From JAQVSH01 sp964451605 (lineage in GTDB: Bacteria > Bacteroidota > Bacteroidia > Bacteroidales > UBA4181), in NCBI GenBank assembly GCA_964451605.1, contig CAYVJA010000051.1, positions 1-18,860 of the forward strand: 18,860 nt of DNA, read 5' to 3'. The translations under genes and the position numbers were made by a program. Numbering within the stretch: position 1 is the first letter of the stretch; the number at the start of each line of letters is the position of its first letter. Below the pieces are notes generated by a model. It had not been told where the DNA came from and searched no databases. It worked only from the letters and a program-made list of their open reading frames with translations. Of the stretch, positions 1 to 8,172 are shown piece by piece.

Positions 1-1062
1 CCCCACAATGCCGGCCGAAAGCGCATCGGAGGTATGCAATACCCCGGTCTTCTCGAACCGCGAAAGCGCACTGGGCAGTTTAAATAACTTACGGCTCATC
101 TCATTGAGATCGGGCTCGTATAACGACAATACCTGCAGAATCCGTTCGGCCAGCGGAGCAGTAAAGGCAAAGTTCGACCCCCCGGGCCGGATTAACCCTT
201 TTGCCAACCGATTCCCGCACCACTCCTGAAAAAAGTTCAGAATAGGCGTTCTGAGCCGCCCATACACTGCACTACCCAACTGATAGGCAATATCACCGCA
301 CATGGCGCTTAAATCGCCCGTATGAACGGCCATTCTCTCCCACTCCAACGCCAGGCAACGATAGAACCATTCCGAATCGTCGGCCTGATAACCGCACAAA
401 CTCTCCCAAAGTGAAGAAAATGCAGTGGTATGCGCCACCACAGAGTCGCCCGCAATCGATTCGGCCAGCAGTACCCGCTGCAATAGCGACCGATTCCCGG
501 TAAACATCTGCTCAATACCCCTGTGCTGGTAGCCCAATTGAATCTCAAGGTGCAGGATCTGCTCGCCATTACAGATAAACCGGAAATGGCCCGGCTCAAT
601 AATTCCGGCATGAACCGGCCCTACTCCCACCTCATGCAGCTCCTCGCTTTGAATAGCGTAGAAGGGATAATCGACAATCTGTTGCGAAGCGTCGTGGCGA
701 TTAAACGGATAACGAACCGGCTTCAGCCAGGGATGATCGCTGTAACGCAACCCGCAATTTTCGTGAATCTCCCGTTCAAACTTCTCGAAAGCCGGAAGGA
801 GAGCCGTAAAAGAACGATAACTCTCCGACAAAACCACCCTGCTCGAAAGAAGGGCAATCTCTCCGGTTAGATCGTTGGCAATGCAGCAATAGAGTACGAT
901 CGCCTCATCACGCTTCACCGCGAAATAATTCACGCAATGATTCGCAGTCTGCTGCATCAGCCCATTGACTATCTCTTCGAAAAACAGGGAATAGTCGAGC
1001 TCGGGAATCGATGCCAGCGGAACCGAGGCATGATTTTTCACAACCAGATAGTTCAGACTCAT
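1..1062 (-). CDS. Ehr/hydrogenase-4-like large subunit (NuoC-NuoD fusion, HyfG-like), 3' end outside window
   Basis: 354 codons are visible; the gene continues past the left edge. Residues 1 to about 130 resemble the NuoC (30 kDa) domain. From about residue 148 a NuoD/[NiFe]-large-subunit domain starts with GPVHAGIIEPGHFRF, the hallmark of group 4 hydrogenase-type large subunits (complex I has GPQHPAAHG here). The N-terminal metal motif of true hydrogenases, RxCGxCxxxH, is replaced: E201-S-I-A204-G-D-S207-V-V-A-H211, so Arg and both cysteines are gone while His211 stays. By family knowledge this points to the Ehr (energy-converting hydrogenase-related) group, which cannot bind Ni-Fe and probably acts as a quinone- or other electron-carrier-reactive subunit. 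The C-terminal DPCxxC region is outside the window and cannot be checked. ATG overlaps the preceding stop as ATGA, so translation is coupled to the HyfF-like gene. The start is chosen because the NuoC-like domain begins right after it. Confidence 0.88.
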   Translation of the reverse strand, partial: MSLNYLVVKNHASVPLASIPELDYSLFFEEIVNGLMQQTANHCVNYFAVKRDEAIVLYCCIANDLTGEIALLSSRVVLSESYRSFTALLPAFEKFEREIHENCGLRYSDHPWLKPVRYPFNRHDASQQIVDYPFYAIQSEELHEVGVGPVHAGIIEPGHFRFICNGEQILHLEIQLGYQHRGIEQMFTGNRSLLQRVLLAESIAGDSVVAHTTAFSSLWESLCGYQADDSEWFYRCLALEWERMAVHTGDLSAMCGDIAYQLGSAVYGRLRTPILNFFQEWCGNRLAKGLIRPGGSNFAFTAPLAERILQVLSLYEPDLNEMSRKLFKLPSALSRFEKTGVLHTSDALSAGIVG

Positions 1063-2486
1063 AGCGGTAAAAATTTAATGGCTTCGCGGATATACTCCAC
1101 AAAAAGATCGGGAGGATAAAGACCCAGCCAGACCGATAAACCCAGTAAAACAAATTGCGTATAAGAGTGTGAAGCAGGAATCTTAGGAGCCTTTGAGCCA
1201 TCGAAATCGATGGGAGGTGTAAAGAGAAGGGTGAACATATTCTTTCCAAAAGCCCAGATAATCAGGGTAAGCAATACCATCACCACCACCAGTACCGGAA
1301 TTAAATGGCCCTGGAAAAGCGCTCTGAAAATCATAAACTCACTTACAAACAGACCCGAAGGAGGCATAGCGGTGGCAAAAACAAACCCCAGCAACAGCAC
1401 CATGGCTCCCGTCAGGTTATAGGTAAAATAGTTTCCCACATCGTACATACTCTTACTCTGATAGATTCTGTACACCTGGTTAAACTGGAAAAAGAGCGAC
1501 GACTTCACAAACGAATGCAGAATAATATGCAAAACGGCTGCATAATACCCCACGCCACCCACGGCAATACCCAACATAACCAACCCCATATGCTCAATAC
1601 TGGAATAGGCAAACATCCGCTTCAGATTTTTCACCTTCACCATATAGACAGCCGCCACAAACACCGAAAGCAAAGCGGCAATCAGCACCACCGTATTAGC
1701 CCAGTGATGCACCTCTGTGTGCGATACCACCACATAGACCCTGAAGAGCCCTACAAACCCCATGTTCATGACGATACTTGAAAAGAGTGCACCTGCCGGA
1801 GCCGGCGCCTTGTCCTTGGCATCGATCCCTGCGGTGTACATGGGCACCAGACCCAGCTTCGCGGTAAAACCGGTAAAAATGAAAAGAAAGGCCAAACGAA
1901 CCCAGAAAGTGTTCAACTTGGGAGCCACCTCCAGCAAACGGGAAAAGGTCATATCGGTGGTACCGGTACCATGCATCGCCATACTCAGAAAGAGAATTCC
2001 GATAAAAATGAAGGTAACACTGATGGCACAGATAAAGACATACTTCCAGGTTCCCTCCAGCGAGCGTTCGTTACGGTGATGATAGATTAGTGCCGAAGCA
2101 CTCAGCGTGGTTATCTCCACAAAAATCCAGACTACCGCAATATGGTTGGCCAGATAGGCGGCGCTCACCGCAGTGATAAGCAGCGTCATGGCCGAAAAAA
2201 ATATAGCCCGGGTTCGTGGTGTTTCGGTGCGGTTCTTCACATAGATATAGCCGTGAAAAAGGGCTGCCGCCCCAACAAGCGTTGCCACCCAGAAAAAGAG
2301 CACACCCATGGCATCGGGGGTAAAAAAGAGTAGATCGGTCCGGTTCATACTCGAATGTGCATACAGCGCATAGGCTGCCTGAATCAGCACAAACAGCACC
2401 ACCAACAGATAGTTTACCCGGGTGTTGCGGTTAAAGAAGAGGAGTCCGCTAACCAAAAAGGCCGAAAAGAGATAGATCCCAATCAT
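1059..2486 (-). CDS. HyfF-like (NuoN/NuoM-type) proton-antiporter-like membrane subunit
   Basis: 475 aa, almost entirely hydrophobic membrane segments, the usual size for HyfF. It belongs to the Mrp-antiporter-like family (Proton_antipo_M) that forms ion channels in complex I and group 4 hydrogenases. The TM5 glutamate is present (VEITTLSA, E124), as are the TM7 lysine (TAKLGLVP, K210), the histidines and lysine of the LHIILHSFVKS segment (K328), and the discontinuous-helix region PPSGLFVSEF. The TM8 lysine found in NuoL/HyfB types is replaced (N241 region), which is normal for HyfF. Unusually, the loop that normally reads HTWLPDAHxxAP is Y217-T-A-G-I-D-A-K-D-K-A-P here, losing both histidines and gaining lysines. 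It ends in a 4-base ATGA overlap with the large-subunit gene and starts 19 bases after the HyfE-like gene. Confidence 0.9.
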   Translation of the reverse strand: MIGIYLFSAFLVSGLLFFNRNTRVNYLLVVLFVLIQAAYALYAHSSMNRTDLLFFTPDAMGVLFFWVATLVGAAALFHGYIYVKNRTETPRTRAIFFSAMTLLITAVSAAYLANHIAVVWIFVEITTLSASALIYHHRNERSLEGTWKYVFICAISVTFIFIGILFLSMAMHGTGTTDMTFSRLLEVAPKLNTFWVRLAFLFIFTGFTAKLGLVPMYTAGIDAKDKAPAPAGALFSSIVMNMGFVGLFRVYVVVSHTEVHHWANTVVLIAALLSVFVAAVYMVKVKNLKRMFAYSSIEHMGLVMLGIAVGGVGYYAAVLHIILHSFVKSSLFFQFNQVYRIYQSKSMYDVGNYFTYNLTGAMVLLLGFVFATAMPPSGLFVSEFMIFRALFQGHLIPVLVVVMVLLTLIIWAFGKNMFTLLFTPPIDFDGSKAPKIPASHSYTQFVLLGLSVWLGLYPPDLFVEYIREAIKFLPL

Positions 2487-2505
2487 TCCAAACAGTGCTT
2501 TACAA

Positions 2506-3135
2506 TTAATCCTTTAAGCTTCGCAGCTGGTCAACATCCACATCCTTAATCACATCGCCAATCTTATTCACAAAGATGCCGAGAATCAGAACGCTCGCAA
2601 AAATATCGAGCATAACACCCAGATTCACCAACATAGGCATCTCGTTGCCCACAGCCAGCGATAAGATAAACACCCCGTTTTCAATCACCAGGTAGCCCAT
2701 TACATGGGTAATCACCTTCTTGCGGGTCGAAATAATATAGAGCCCGGTAAAGAGAGTCGATAAGGCCACAATAAAGGAAATTTTTGCAAGATGCGGATCG
2801 GAGATTGCGTACGAGAGCAGAATGGTAATCACAAAAATAGAGGTGACCACCAATAACGACACAAAATTGGGGAGGAAGGGTTCCGACTCACGGGTAATCC
2901 CGTTACGCTTTATTAAATAGTTAATAAAGACGGGCACCGCGATGGTCTTAAAGACAATGGTCTCGAAGAGAATAAAAACCAGATTCAACGTGCTCACCTC
3001 CTGAAGCTCAATAAAGGCCACGCCAAAGAGCAATACCCCCTGAAAGGCCAAAATCTTGATGTAGGTAAGCAATCGGTTGGCAATGCTCAGATAGAGCAGC
3101 GAAATAGTGAACGTAATCAAAAGTACATTAAGCAT
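2506..3135 (-). CDS. HyfE-like (NuoK-related) membrane subunit
   Basis: 209 aa, close to the roughly 215 aa of HyfE. It shows about six or seven hydrophobic helices. The C-terminal half carries a NuoK-like segment (HVMGYLVIENG followed by a helix with LGVMLDIFASVLILGIF). Buried acidic residues suited to the hydrophilic axis are E58 (FETIVFK), E152 (IENG) and D177 (MLDIF). In group 4 complexes this subunit sits between the NuoH-like and antiporter-like subunits and links redox chemistry to ion movement. It lies 24 bases after the HyfC-like gene and 19 bases before the HyfF-like gene, in the same operon. The start is the only ATG giving a normal N-terminal membrane segment. Assignment rests on family resemblance and position; HyfE proteins diverge rapidly, so residue-level function is inference. 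Confidence 0.87.
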   Translation of the reverse strand: MLNVLLITFTISLLYLSIANRLLTYIKILAFQGVLLFGVAFIELQEVSTLNLVFILFETIVFKTIAVPVFINYLIKRNGITRESEPFLPNFVSLLVVTSIFVITILLSYAISDPHLAKISFIVALSTLFTGLYIISTRKKVITHVMGYLVIENGVFILSLAVGNEMPMLVNLGVMLDIFASVLILGIFVNKIGDVIKDVDVDQLRSLKD

Positions 3136-3159
3136 CTTTTCTCCAGAATAAACGCTCCA

Positions 3160-4065
3160 TTAAACAAACTTTTCCAATACCAACAGTACCCCAAAGAAGA
3201 TGAGCAGCGATACCGACGACAAGGCAAAAATGAACTGCGGATTATGACTCATCCGGAAACGAGCCATAAACGACTCGATTAACCCCACCGAAATGGCAAA
3301 CAACAGCTGAATGGTCAAAAATATCAGAATGGCCGCTAACAGAGGGGCACTTCCAATAAAGAGATTTGCAATTAACCCGCCATACATGGCAAACTTCAGA
3401 TAGGAGGCCCAGGTAATCAGTCCCAAATCGAAACCGCTATTATCCAACACCATCACCTCATGGATCATAGTGAGCTCCAGATGAGTTTTCGGATCGTCCA
3501 CAGGCATACGGCTGTTCTCTATCATAGCAATCAAAACCAGCACAAAAGTGGCCAGAGTGCAAAGCAGATAAGAGATATGCGAACCATAATGCAACGACAT
3601 AAAAATCTCCGAGAAAGAGGTATAACCGGTGAGCAGCGAAAAAGAGCCGATCAGAATAAAGAAGGCCGGTTCGGCAAACATCGAAAAGAGTGCTTCGCGG
3701 CTTGCCCCCATCCCCTCGAAACTACTTCCTGTGTCGAGTGCCGAAATGATAGAGAAAAATTTTCCCAAAGCCAGCACATACGCAAAGAAGATAAAATCAC
3801 CGTCGAACGAAAGCAACCCCTTATGACTCCCAAACGGCACCATTAAAATGGCCATCACAACCGAAGAGAAGTAAATAGTAGGGGCAATCTGAAAAATAAA
3901 GGTGGTGGTTTGGCTAAAGACCGATCCCTTCCTAAAGAGGCGCCACACATCCCGTACCGGCTGAAAAAGGCCGGGACCTTTCCGTCCGGTGGCCAGACTT
4001 TTGGTTCGAACCACAATGCCCATAAAGAAAAGGCTGGCCAGAAAAATCAATAAAAAACTAATCAT
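3160..4065 (-). CDS. HyfC-like (NuoH-type) membrane anchor subunit
   Basis: 301 aa with about eight membrane segments; E. coli HyfC/HycD proteins are of similar length. NuoH signatures are clear: the cytoplasmic loop GRKGPGLFQPVRDVWRLF (residues 28-45), GASREALFS (about 120-128), and the acidic loop ENSRMPVDDPKTHLELTMIH (E183, R186, D190, D191, E197, E203 nearby). This loop forms the quinone or electron-transfer interface with the peripheral arm and starts the E-channel in complex I. It begins two bases past the stop of the preceding HyfB-like gene (TAA at 4067-4069, ATG at 4065-4063), so the two are translationally coupled. This subunit binds the large/small subunit pair; the small (NuoB-like) partner is not in the window and is expected to the left of base 1. 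Confidence 0.92.
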   Translation of the reverse strand: MISFLLIFLASLFFMGIVVRTKSLATGRKGPGLFQPVRDVWRLFRKGSVFSQTTTFIFQIAPTIYFSSVVMAILMVPFGSHKGLLSFDGDFIFFAYVLALGKFFSIISALDTGSSFEGMGASREALFSMFAEPAFFILIGSFSLLTGYTSFSEIFMSLHYGSHISYLLCTLATFVLVLIAMIENSRMPVDDPKTHLELTMIHEVMVLDNSGFDLGLITWASYLKFAMYGGLIANLFIGSAPLLAAILIFLTIQLLFAISVGLIESFMARFRMSHNPQFIFALSSVSLLIFFGVLLVLEKFV

Positions 4066-4066
4066 A

Positions 4067-6097
4067 TTAAATCCCGTTTAAAAAACGAATCAATAACGCG
4101 AGTTTCTCAAAGAACACTGGCAGAAACAACACCAGCGCCACAAAAACCAACCCATAGATGATATAAAACTGCAGGTTTCCATTTTGAAGAAAAGAGAAGC
4201 GGTTAATTACCCGATGCAACCAACGAAGGGGAATATCTACAAAAACCGACTCAACCTTGTCGTACGGATGGGTTTCACGGGCACCTTCGGTAGGAAAGAA
4301 CCCGTTGGGATCCTTCTTCTTTTTGTGAATCACCAGCAAAGGAGCCGCTAGTTTGCGAAAACTCCGTACGTACGAACTGGCTGTATACTGCAACCGGGCA
4401 TTCGGAGCCTCATAGCCGCAACCCCATGTAGGCTGCGAAGTAGAAAGGTTTGTACCCACCCGCCAACGTCTGACAACCCAAACTGCCGCCAAAACCAGGA
4501 GAAAGGCTGCTGCCGAAAGACCCACCCGTTGCAACGCAAGCGGCATCGATAGGGATGCCGAAGTGAGAGCCAATGGCGTTTCGGACGAAAAGAAGAGCGA
4601 AACAGCCCGAAAGAGGGGCTTTGCAAATAACGTGGGCATCAGTCCGATGAGTAACATCACCCCTACAATGGTGTAAAGAACCGGCAGTGTAACTCTTCCG
4701 GGCTCCCTGCCGTGCACAGAAAATGAGGTACGGGGAAGCCCCAGAAAGATAGTGCCAAAGGCCTTGGTAAAACAGAAGAGCGCCATTCCGCCGATGGCAA
4801 CCAAACCCACCACCGAAAAGATAAAAAGCCACAGGATGCCACTCTGGTCGCCCAGAAATCCGGCAAACAATCCCTTATAGATCAGGAATTCGGAGACAAA
4901 ACCATTAAACGGGGGCAAGCCGCAAATGGCCAGTGAAGCCAGCAAAAACAGCAACGTAGTATGAGGCATTGAACGGGAAAGCCCTCCCAGACGGTCTATC
5001 TCTACCGAATGAATCCTTTTGTACAGAGTCCCTGCTGCATAAAAGAGAAGCGATTTAAAGAGCGCATGATTCAAGGTGTGCAACAGGGCACCCGAAAAAC
5101 CCAATATAGCCATCGTTTCACTCCCGCTTCCCAGTCCGATACAACCTAAACCGATTCCCATCCCGATAATGCCGATATTCTCGATACTGTGATAGGCTAA
5201 CAGTCGCTTCAAATTGTGTTGAATCAACGCCAACATCACACCATACATCCCCGAGAGTACCGAAAATCCCAATAAGACCACCCCCACTGTGGTAAAATCG
5301 GGTTGGCAGAGAAGCAGCATACGAAGCATACCATATATGCCTATCTTAATGATTACCCCCGACATGATCCCCGAGATATGAGCCGGGGCCGCCGGGTGCG
5401 CATAAGGAAGCCAGGTGTGAAACGGAACAAATCCAGCCTTAATGGCAAAACCCACAAAAAAGGTAAAGAAGAGTCCGGTACCCATCAAAGCCGGCTCTGA
5501 CGAACAAAAGCGAGAGAGAGCATAAAAACTGAAGGAATCGGTTTTAGCTGCCACCCACATAACTCCCAACATCAGAAACAGAAGAGATATATGGCTCTGT
5601 ATTAAAAAATTGATTCCTGCTTTCAGGATTTCGGGCCGGGAATGTTCAAAGATTACCAACAGGAAGGTCGACAACGCCATAATCTCCCAAACCAGAAGAA
5701 ATGCCATTCCGTTCTGCACTACACAGATAGAGAGCAAAGAGGCGTGACAGAGCAGAAAAGCGACAGCGTGAAGCGACAGCGAGGCCTTCCGGTCGGCATA
5801 GGATTGCATATAGTAAAGACCGTAAAACAGACCGGTAAGAAAGGTAAAATTAATCAGCAGCATAAACCAGCCCGACAAAGCATCGACCTTCAGCAGCACC
5901 TCTCCTGTAACCGGCAACCCCTCCAGCAGCAGTTGGCTCTCGTTGCCCGACAAAGCCTGAAGAGCCGGGATAGAGGAAAACAGAGCCAGCAAAAGGGTTC
6001 CCACAGCAGTCAGCTTTGCCTTGAGCGAAACCGAAACTATGGGAATCGACAGCAGCAACGCAAAAAAGATTGCCACATATATTGCCGTAACATCCAT
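4067..6097 (-). CDS. HyfB/NuoL-like antiporter subunit, copy 1 (downstream copy)
   Basis: 676 aa. The N-terminal two thirds is a Proton_antipo_M channel module with all the usual residues: E138 (VWEIMAL, TM5), K220 (AIKAGFVPFHTWLPYAHPAAP, TM7), K251 (VIIKIGIYG, TM8), K348 (LLHTLNHALFKSL) and E403 (PPFNGFVSEF). Residues from about 540 on form the HyfB/HycC-type tail: a WGCGYEAPNARLQYTASSY motif, a long soluble stretch and a final helix starting QNGNLQFYIIYG. It is paralogous along its whole length to the gene immediately upstream, whose stop shares one base with this ATG (TAATG at 6099-6095). The pair are successive ion-pumping modules of the same complex. Nothing is truncated and every channel residue I can check is retained, so I predict it is active. 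Confidence 0.92.
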   Translation of the reverse strand: MDVTAIYVAIFFALLLSIPIVSVSLKAKLTAVGTLLLALFSSIPALQALSGNESQLLLEGLPVTGEVLLKVDALSGWFMLLINFTFLTGLFYGLYYMQSYADRKASLSLHAVAFLLCHASLLSICVVQNGMAFLLVWEIMALSTFLLVIFEHSRPEILKAGINFLIQSHISLLFLMLGVMWVAAKTDSFSFYALSRFCSSEPALMGTGLFFTFFVGFAIKAGFVPFHTWLPYAHPAAPAHISGIMSGVIIKIGIYGMLRMLLLCQPDFTTVGVVLLGFSVLSGMYGVMLALIQHNLKRLLAYHSIENIGIIGMGIGLGCIGLGSGSETMAILGFSGALLHTLNHALFKSLLFYAAGTLYKRIHSVEIDRLGGLSRSMPHTTLLFLLASLAICGLPPFNGFVSEFLIYKGLFAGFLGDQSGILWLFIFSVVGLVAIGGMALFCFTKAFGTIFLGLPRTSFSVHGREPGRVTLPVLYTIVGVMLLIGLMPTLFAKPLFRAVSLFFSSETPLALTSASLSMPLALQRVGLSAAAFLLVLAAVWVVRRWRVGTNLSTSQPTWGCGYEAPNARLQYTASSYVRSFRKLAAPLLVIHKKKKDPNGFFPTEGARETHPYDKVESVFVDIPLRWLHRVINRFSFLQNGNLQFYIIYGLVFVALVLFLPVFFEKLALLIRFLNGI

Positions 6098-8094
6098 TAC
6101 ATCAAACCAAATAGAGTACCTAAAAAGATAAGAAGTATAAAGACTATACCATAAAGCACATAAAACTGCGTCTTTCCGTTTTGCACAAACCGGAAATAAT
6201 GTAAACTACTCAACAGCAGATTAACCCCTCTTCTGAAAAGCGTTGCTTCAAAGAGATCTTCATAATGCGATGAGTGAGTCCGGGGGGCAGGAAAGAGCTC
6301 GCCCGGAGCCACCTCTGTGTAATTTTTCTGCTCCAAAGTAACAAAATTGAGCAACTTTCCTAACGTCTTCGAAAAAGACTTCCCGGTATACTGAATCCTG
6401 GCCGAGGGGGCCGCATAACCACAACCCCAGGTGGGCTCCCAATCTACAGGGGCCGATGCCGTGACCTTACGCCGAATAAACCAGACGAGCAGAATCAGTA
6501 ACAGTAACCCGACCGAACCCAACGCAATCTTCTGCATCAGCAAGATCCGGCCCGAAAGCAAAATGGGTTCAACCGTCATAGTATCAGGTAACAGGAGCGA
6601 AACCGGCGAAAGAGCCCATCCCAGAAAAAATCCCGGAAAGAGAGCCACGCACAACATAACCGCCACAAGCAGATACTGAGGTATACGCATAACCAGAGGC
6701 GCCTCTTCTACCGGATTGGGAAGAGTACTCCGCACCGAACCCAAAAATATCACGCCAAATGCCTTAGTGAAGGTAAGCACCGAAACGCCACCCACAATGG
6801 CCAGGCCGGTAAAGGAAAAAATCATCAGTACCACCTGTACCAGACCCAGCGAACGAATCCCGTCGAGATAACCCGAATAGATGAGAAACTCCGACACAAA
6901 GCCATTAAAAGGAGGCATTCCGCCAATAGCCAAGGCGCCAATCAGAAAGAGAAGAGCCGTTTGGGGCATTCGCCGGAAGAGGCCACCCAGCTTCTCCATA
7001 TCGCGGGTATGGGTTTGGCAGTAAACCGAACCGGCAGAAAAAAAGAGCAACGATTTAAAGAGCGAGTGATTCAGGGTATGTAACAGAGCTCCTCCAAATC
7101 CCGCCATAGCCAACAAGGCGTGCCCCGAACCCATGCCTATCAGTCCAAGCCCGATACCGGAACCGATAATCCCGACATTTTCTATGGTACAATATGCAAG
7201 CATCCGCTTTACATCGCGATGAACGGCAGCGTGCAAAATCCCGTACAGTGCAGTACAGGCCGAAATCATCAGCACAACCTCGCCCAACAACAAAAAGTCG
7301 GTATGTAAAAAGGTAATGATTCGTAATATGCCATAGATGCCCAGCTTCACCATCACGCCCGACATCACGCCCGAAACATGCGAAGGGGCCGCCGGATGGG
7401 CGTAAGGAAGCCAGGTATGAAGAGGGATCATGCCCGCTTTAATGCCGAATCCGGCAAAAAAGAGTAGGAATAGCCACAGATTCGGATTTGTACTAAAAAA
7501 CTGATCGAGCGCCCGAAAATCGAACGAGCCGGTTTCGGAAAAGAGCCAGACAAAGGCAACCGTTATACAGAGAACTCCAAGGTGCATCTGCACCAAATAC
7601 TGGATTCCTGCCTGCATAACCGCCTGCTGCCGCTTGTCGAACAGCAGCAAAAAGAGCGACGACAAGGACATGAGCTCCCAAACCACCAAAAAAGCCATAC
7701 CGTTTTGCACCATACAGACCCATAGCATCGCTGCATGAAAAAGCTGATACTGTATCCAGTGAAAGGAGAGTTGTGCCGTCTCGGCCGATTGATGCCGGAG
7801 ATATCCCCCGCCAAAAAGGACGCCGTTAACCGATAAAAAGTTAACAATGAGCATAAACCACGCCGAAAGGGCATCTATGCGGATAGCGACATCACCTATA
7901 AACGCCCAATGGCCGGCCGATCCCTCGAAAGGGCCGTGTATCAAAACCGAAATGGCCACAAACGAGGTAAGCAGTGCGTTGAAAGCTACCAAAATCAATG
8001 CGGAAACCGCTTTGGCCCGGCGGGGAACCAGACCGGTTATCACTAAACCGGAGAGGGTAAGTAAAACAGAAGAAAAAAGAAAAGATCGTTCCAT
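6097..8094 (-). CDS. HyfB/NuoL-like antiporter subunit, copy 2 (first gene of the Ehr operon)
   Basis: 665 aa, same architecture as the following gene: antiporter module with E140 (VVWELMSL), K219 (GIKAGMIPLHTWLPYAHPAAP), K250 (GVMVKLGIYG), K347 (LLHTLNHSLFKSLL) and PPFNGFVSEFLIY, then a tail starting WGCGYAAPSARIQYTGKSF and ending in a helix after QNGKTQFYVLYG. The HTWLPYAHPAAP and PPFNGFVSEFLIY blocks are shared with copy 1, while N-terminal helices, linkers and tails differ widely, so the duplication is old. It is the first gene of the tight 8094-to-1 block, 78 bases after the cyclase-family gene. Position and length match HyfB. The start fits a standard hydrophobic first helix (MERSFLFSSVLLTLSGLV). 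Confidence 0.92.
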   Translation of the reverse strand: MERSFLFSSVLLTLSGLVITGLVPRRAKAVSALILVAFNALLTSFVAISVLIHGPFEGSAGHWAFIGDVAIRIDALSAWFMLIVNFLSVNGVLFGGGYLRHQSAETAQLSFHWIQYQLFHAAMLWVCMVQNGMAFLVVWELMSLSSLFLLLFDKRQQAVMQAGIQYLVQMHLGVLCITVAFVWLFSETGSFDFRALDQFFSTNPNLWLFLLFFAGFGIKAGMIPLHTWLPYAHPAAPSHVSGVMSGVMVKLGIYGILRIITFLHTDFLLLGEVVLMISACTALYGILHAAVHRDVKRMLAYCTIENVGIIGSGIGLGLIGMGSGHALLAMAGFGGALLHTLNHSLFKSLLFFSAGSVYCQTHTRDMEKLGGLFRRMPQTALLFLIGALAIGGMPPFNGFVSEFLIYSGYLDGIRSLGLVQVVLMIFSFTGLAIVGGVSVLTFTKAFGVIFLGSVRSTLPNPVEEAPLVMRIPQYLLVAVMLCVALFPGFFLGWALSPVSLLLPDTMTVEPILLSGRILLMQKIALGSVGLLLLILLVWFIRRKVTASAPVDWEPTWGCGYAAPSARIQYTGKSFSKTLGKLLNFVTLEQKNYTEVAPGELFPAPRTHSSHYEDLFEATLFRRGVNLLLSSLHYFRFVQNGKTQFYVLYGIVFILLIFLGTLFGLM

Positions 8095-8113
8095 CTGCCA
8101 ATTTTTGACGCGG

Positions 8114-8121
8114 CGAAATTA
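8114..8121 (-). promoter_or_regulatory. weak candidate -7 element before the Ehr operon
   Basis: Minus strand reads TAATTTCG, one mismatch from the Bacteroidetes -7 consensus TAnnTTTG, ending 19 bases before the ATG at 8094. I find no TTG about 20 bases upstream. The 78-base gap from 8095 to 8172 holds no obvious hairpin, so read-through from the cyclase gene is an equally good explanation. Confidence 0.28.
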
Positions 8122-8172
8122 GCCAAATTTTATTGCTAACGTCGAAATAGCCCGAAAAAAGGAGTCTTATAC

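Noticed and set aside
1..8094. A true H2-evolving hydrogenase-4/formate hydrogenlyase operon
   Set aside because: The visible nickel motif of the large subunit is lost (A204, S207), and no formate dehydrogenase, small subunit or maturation gene is in the window.
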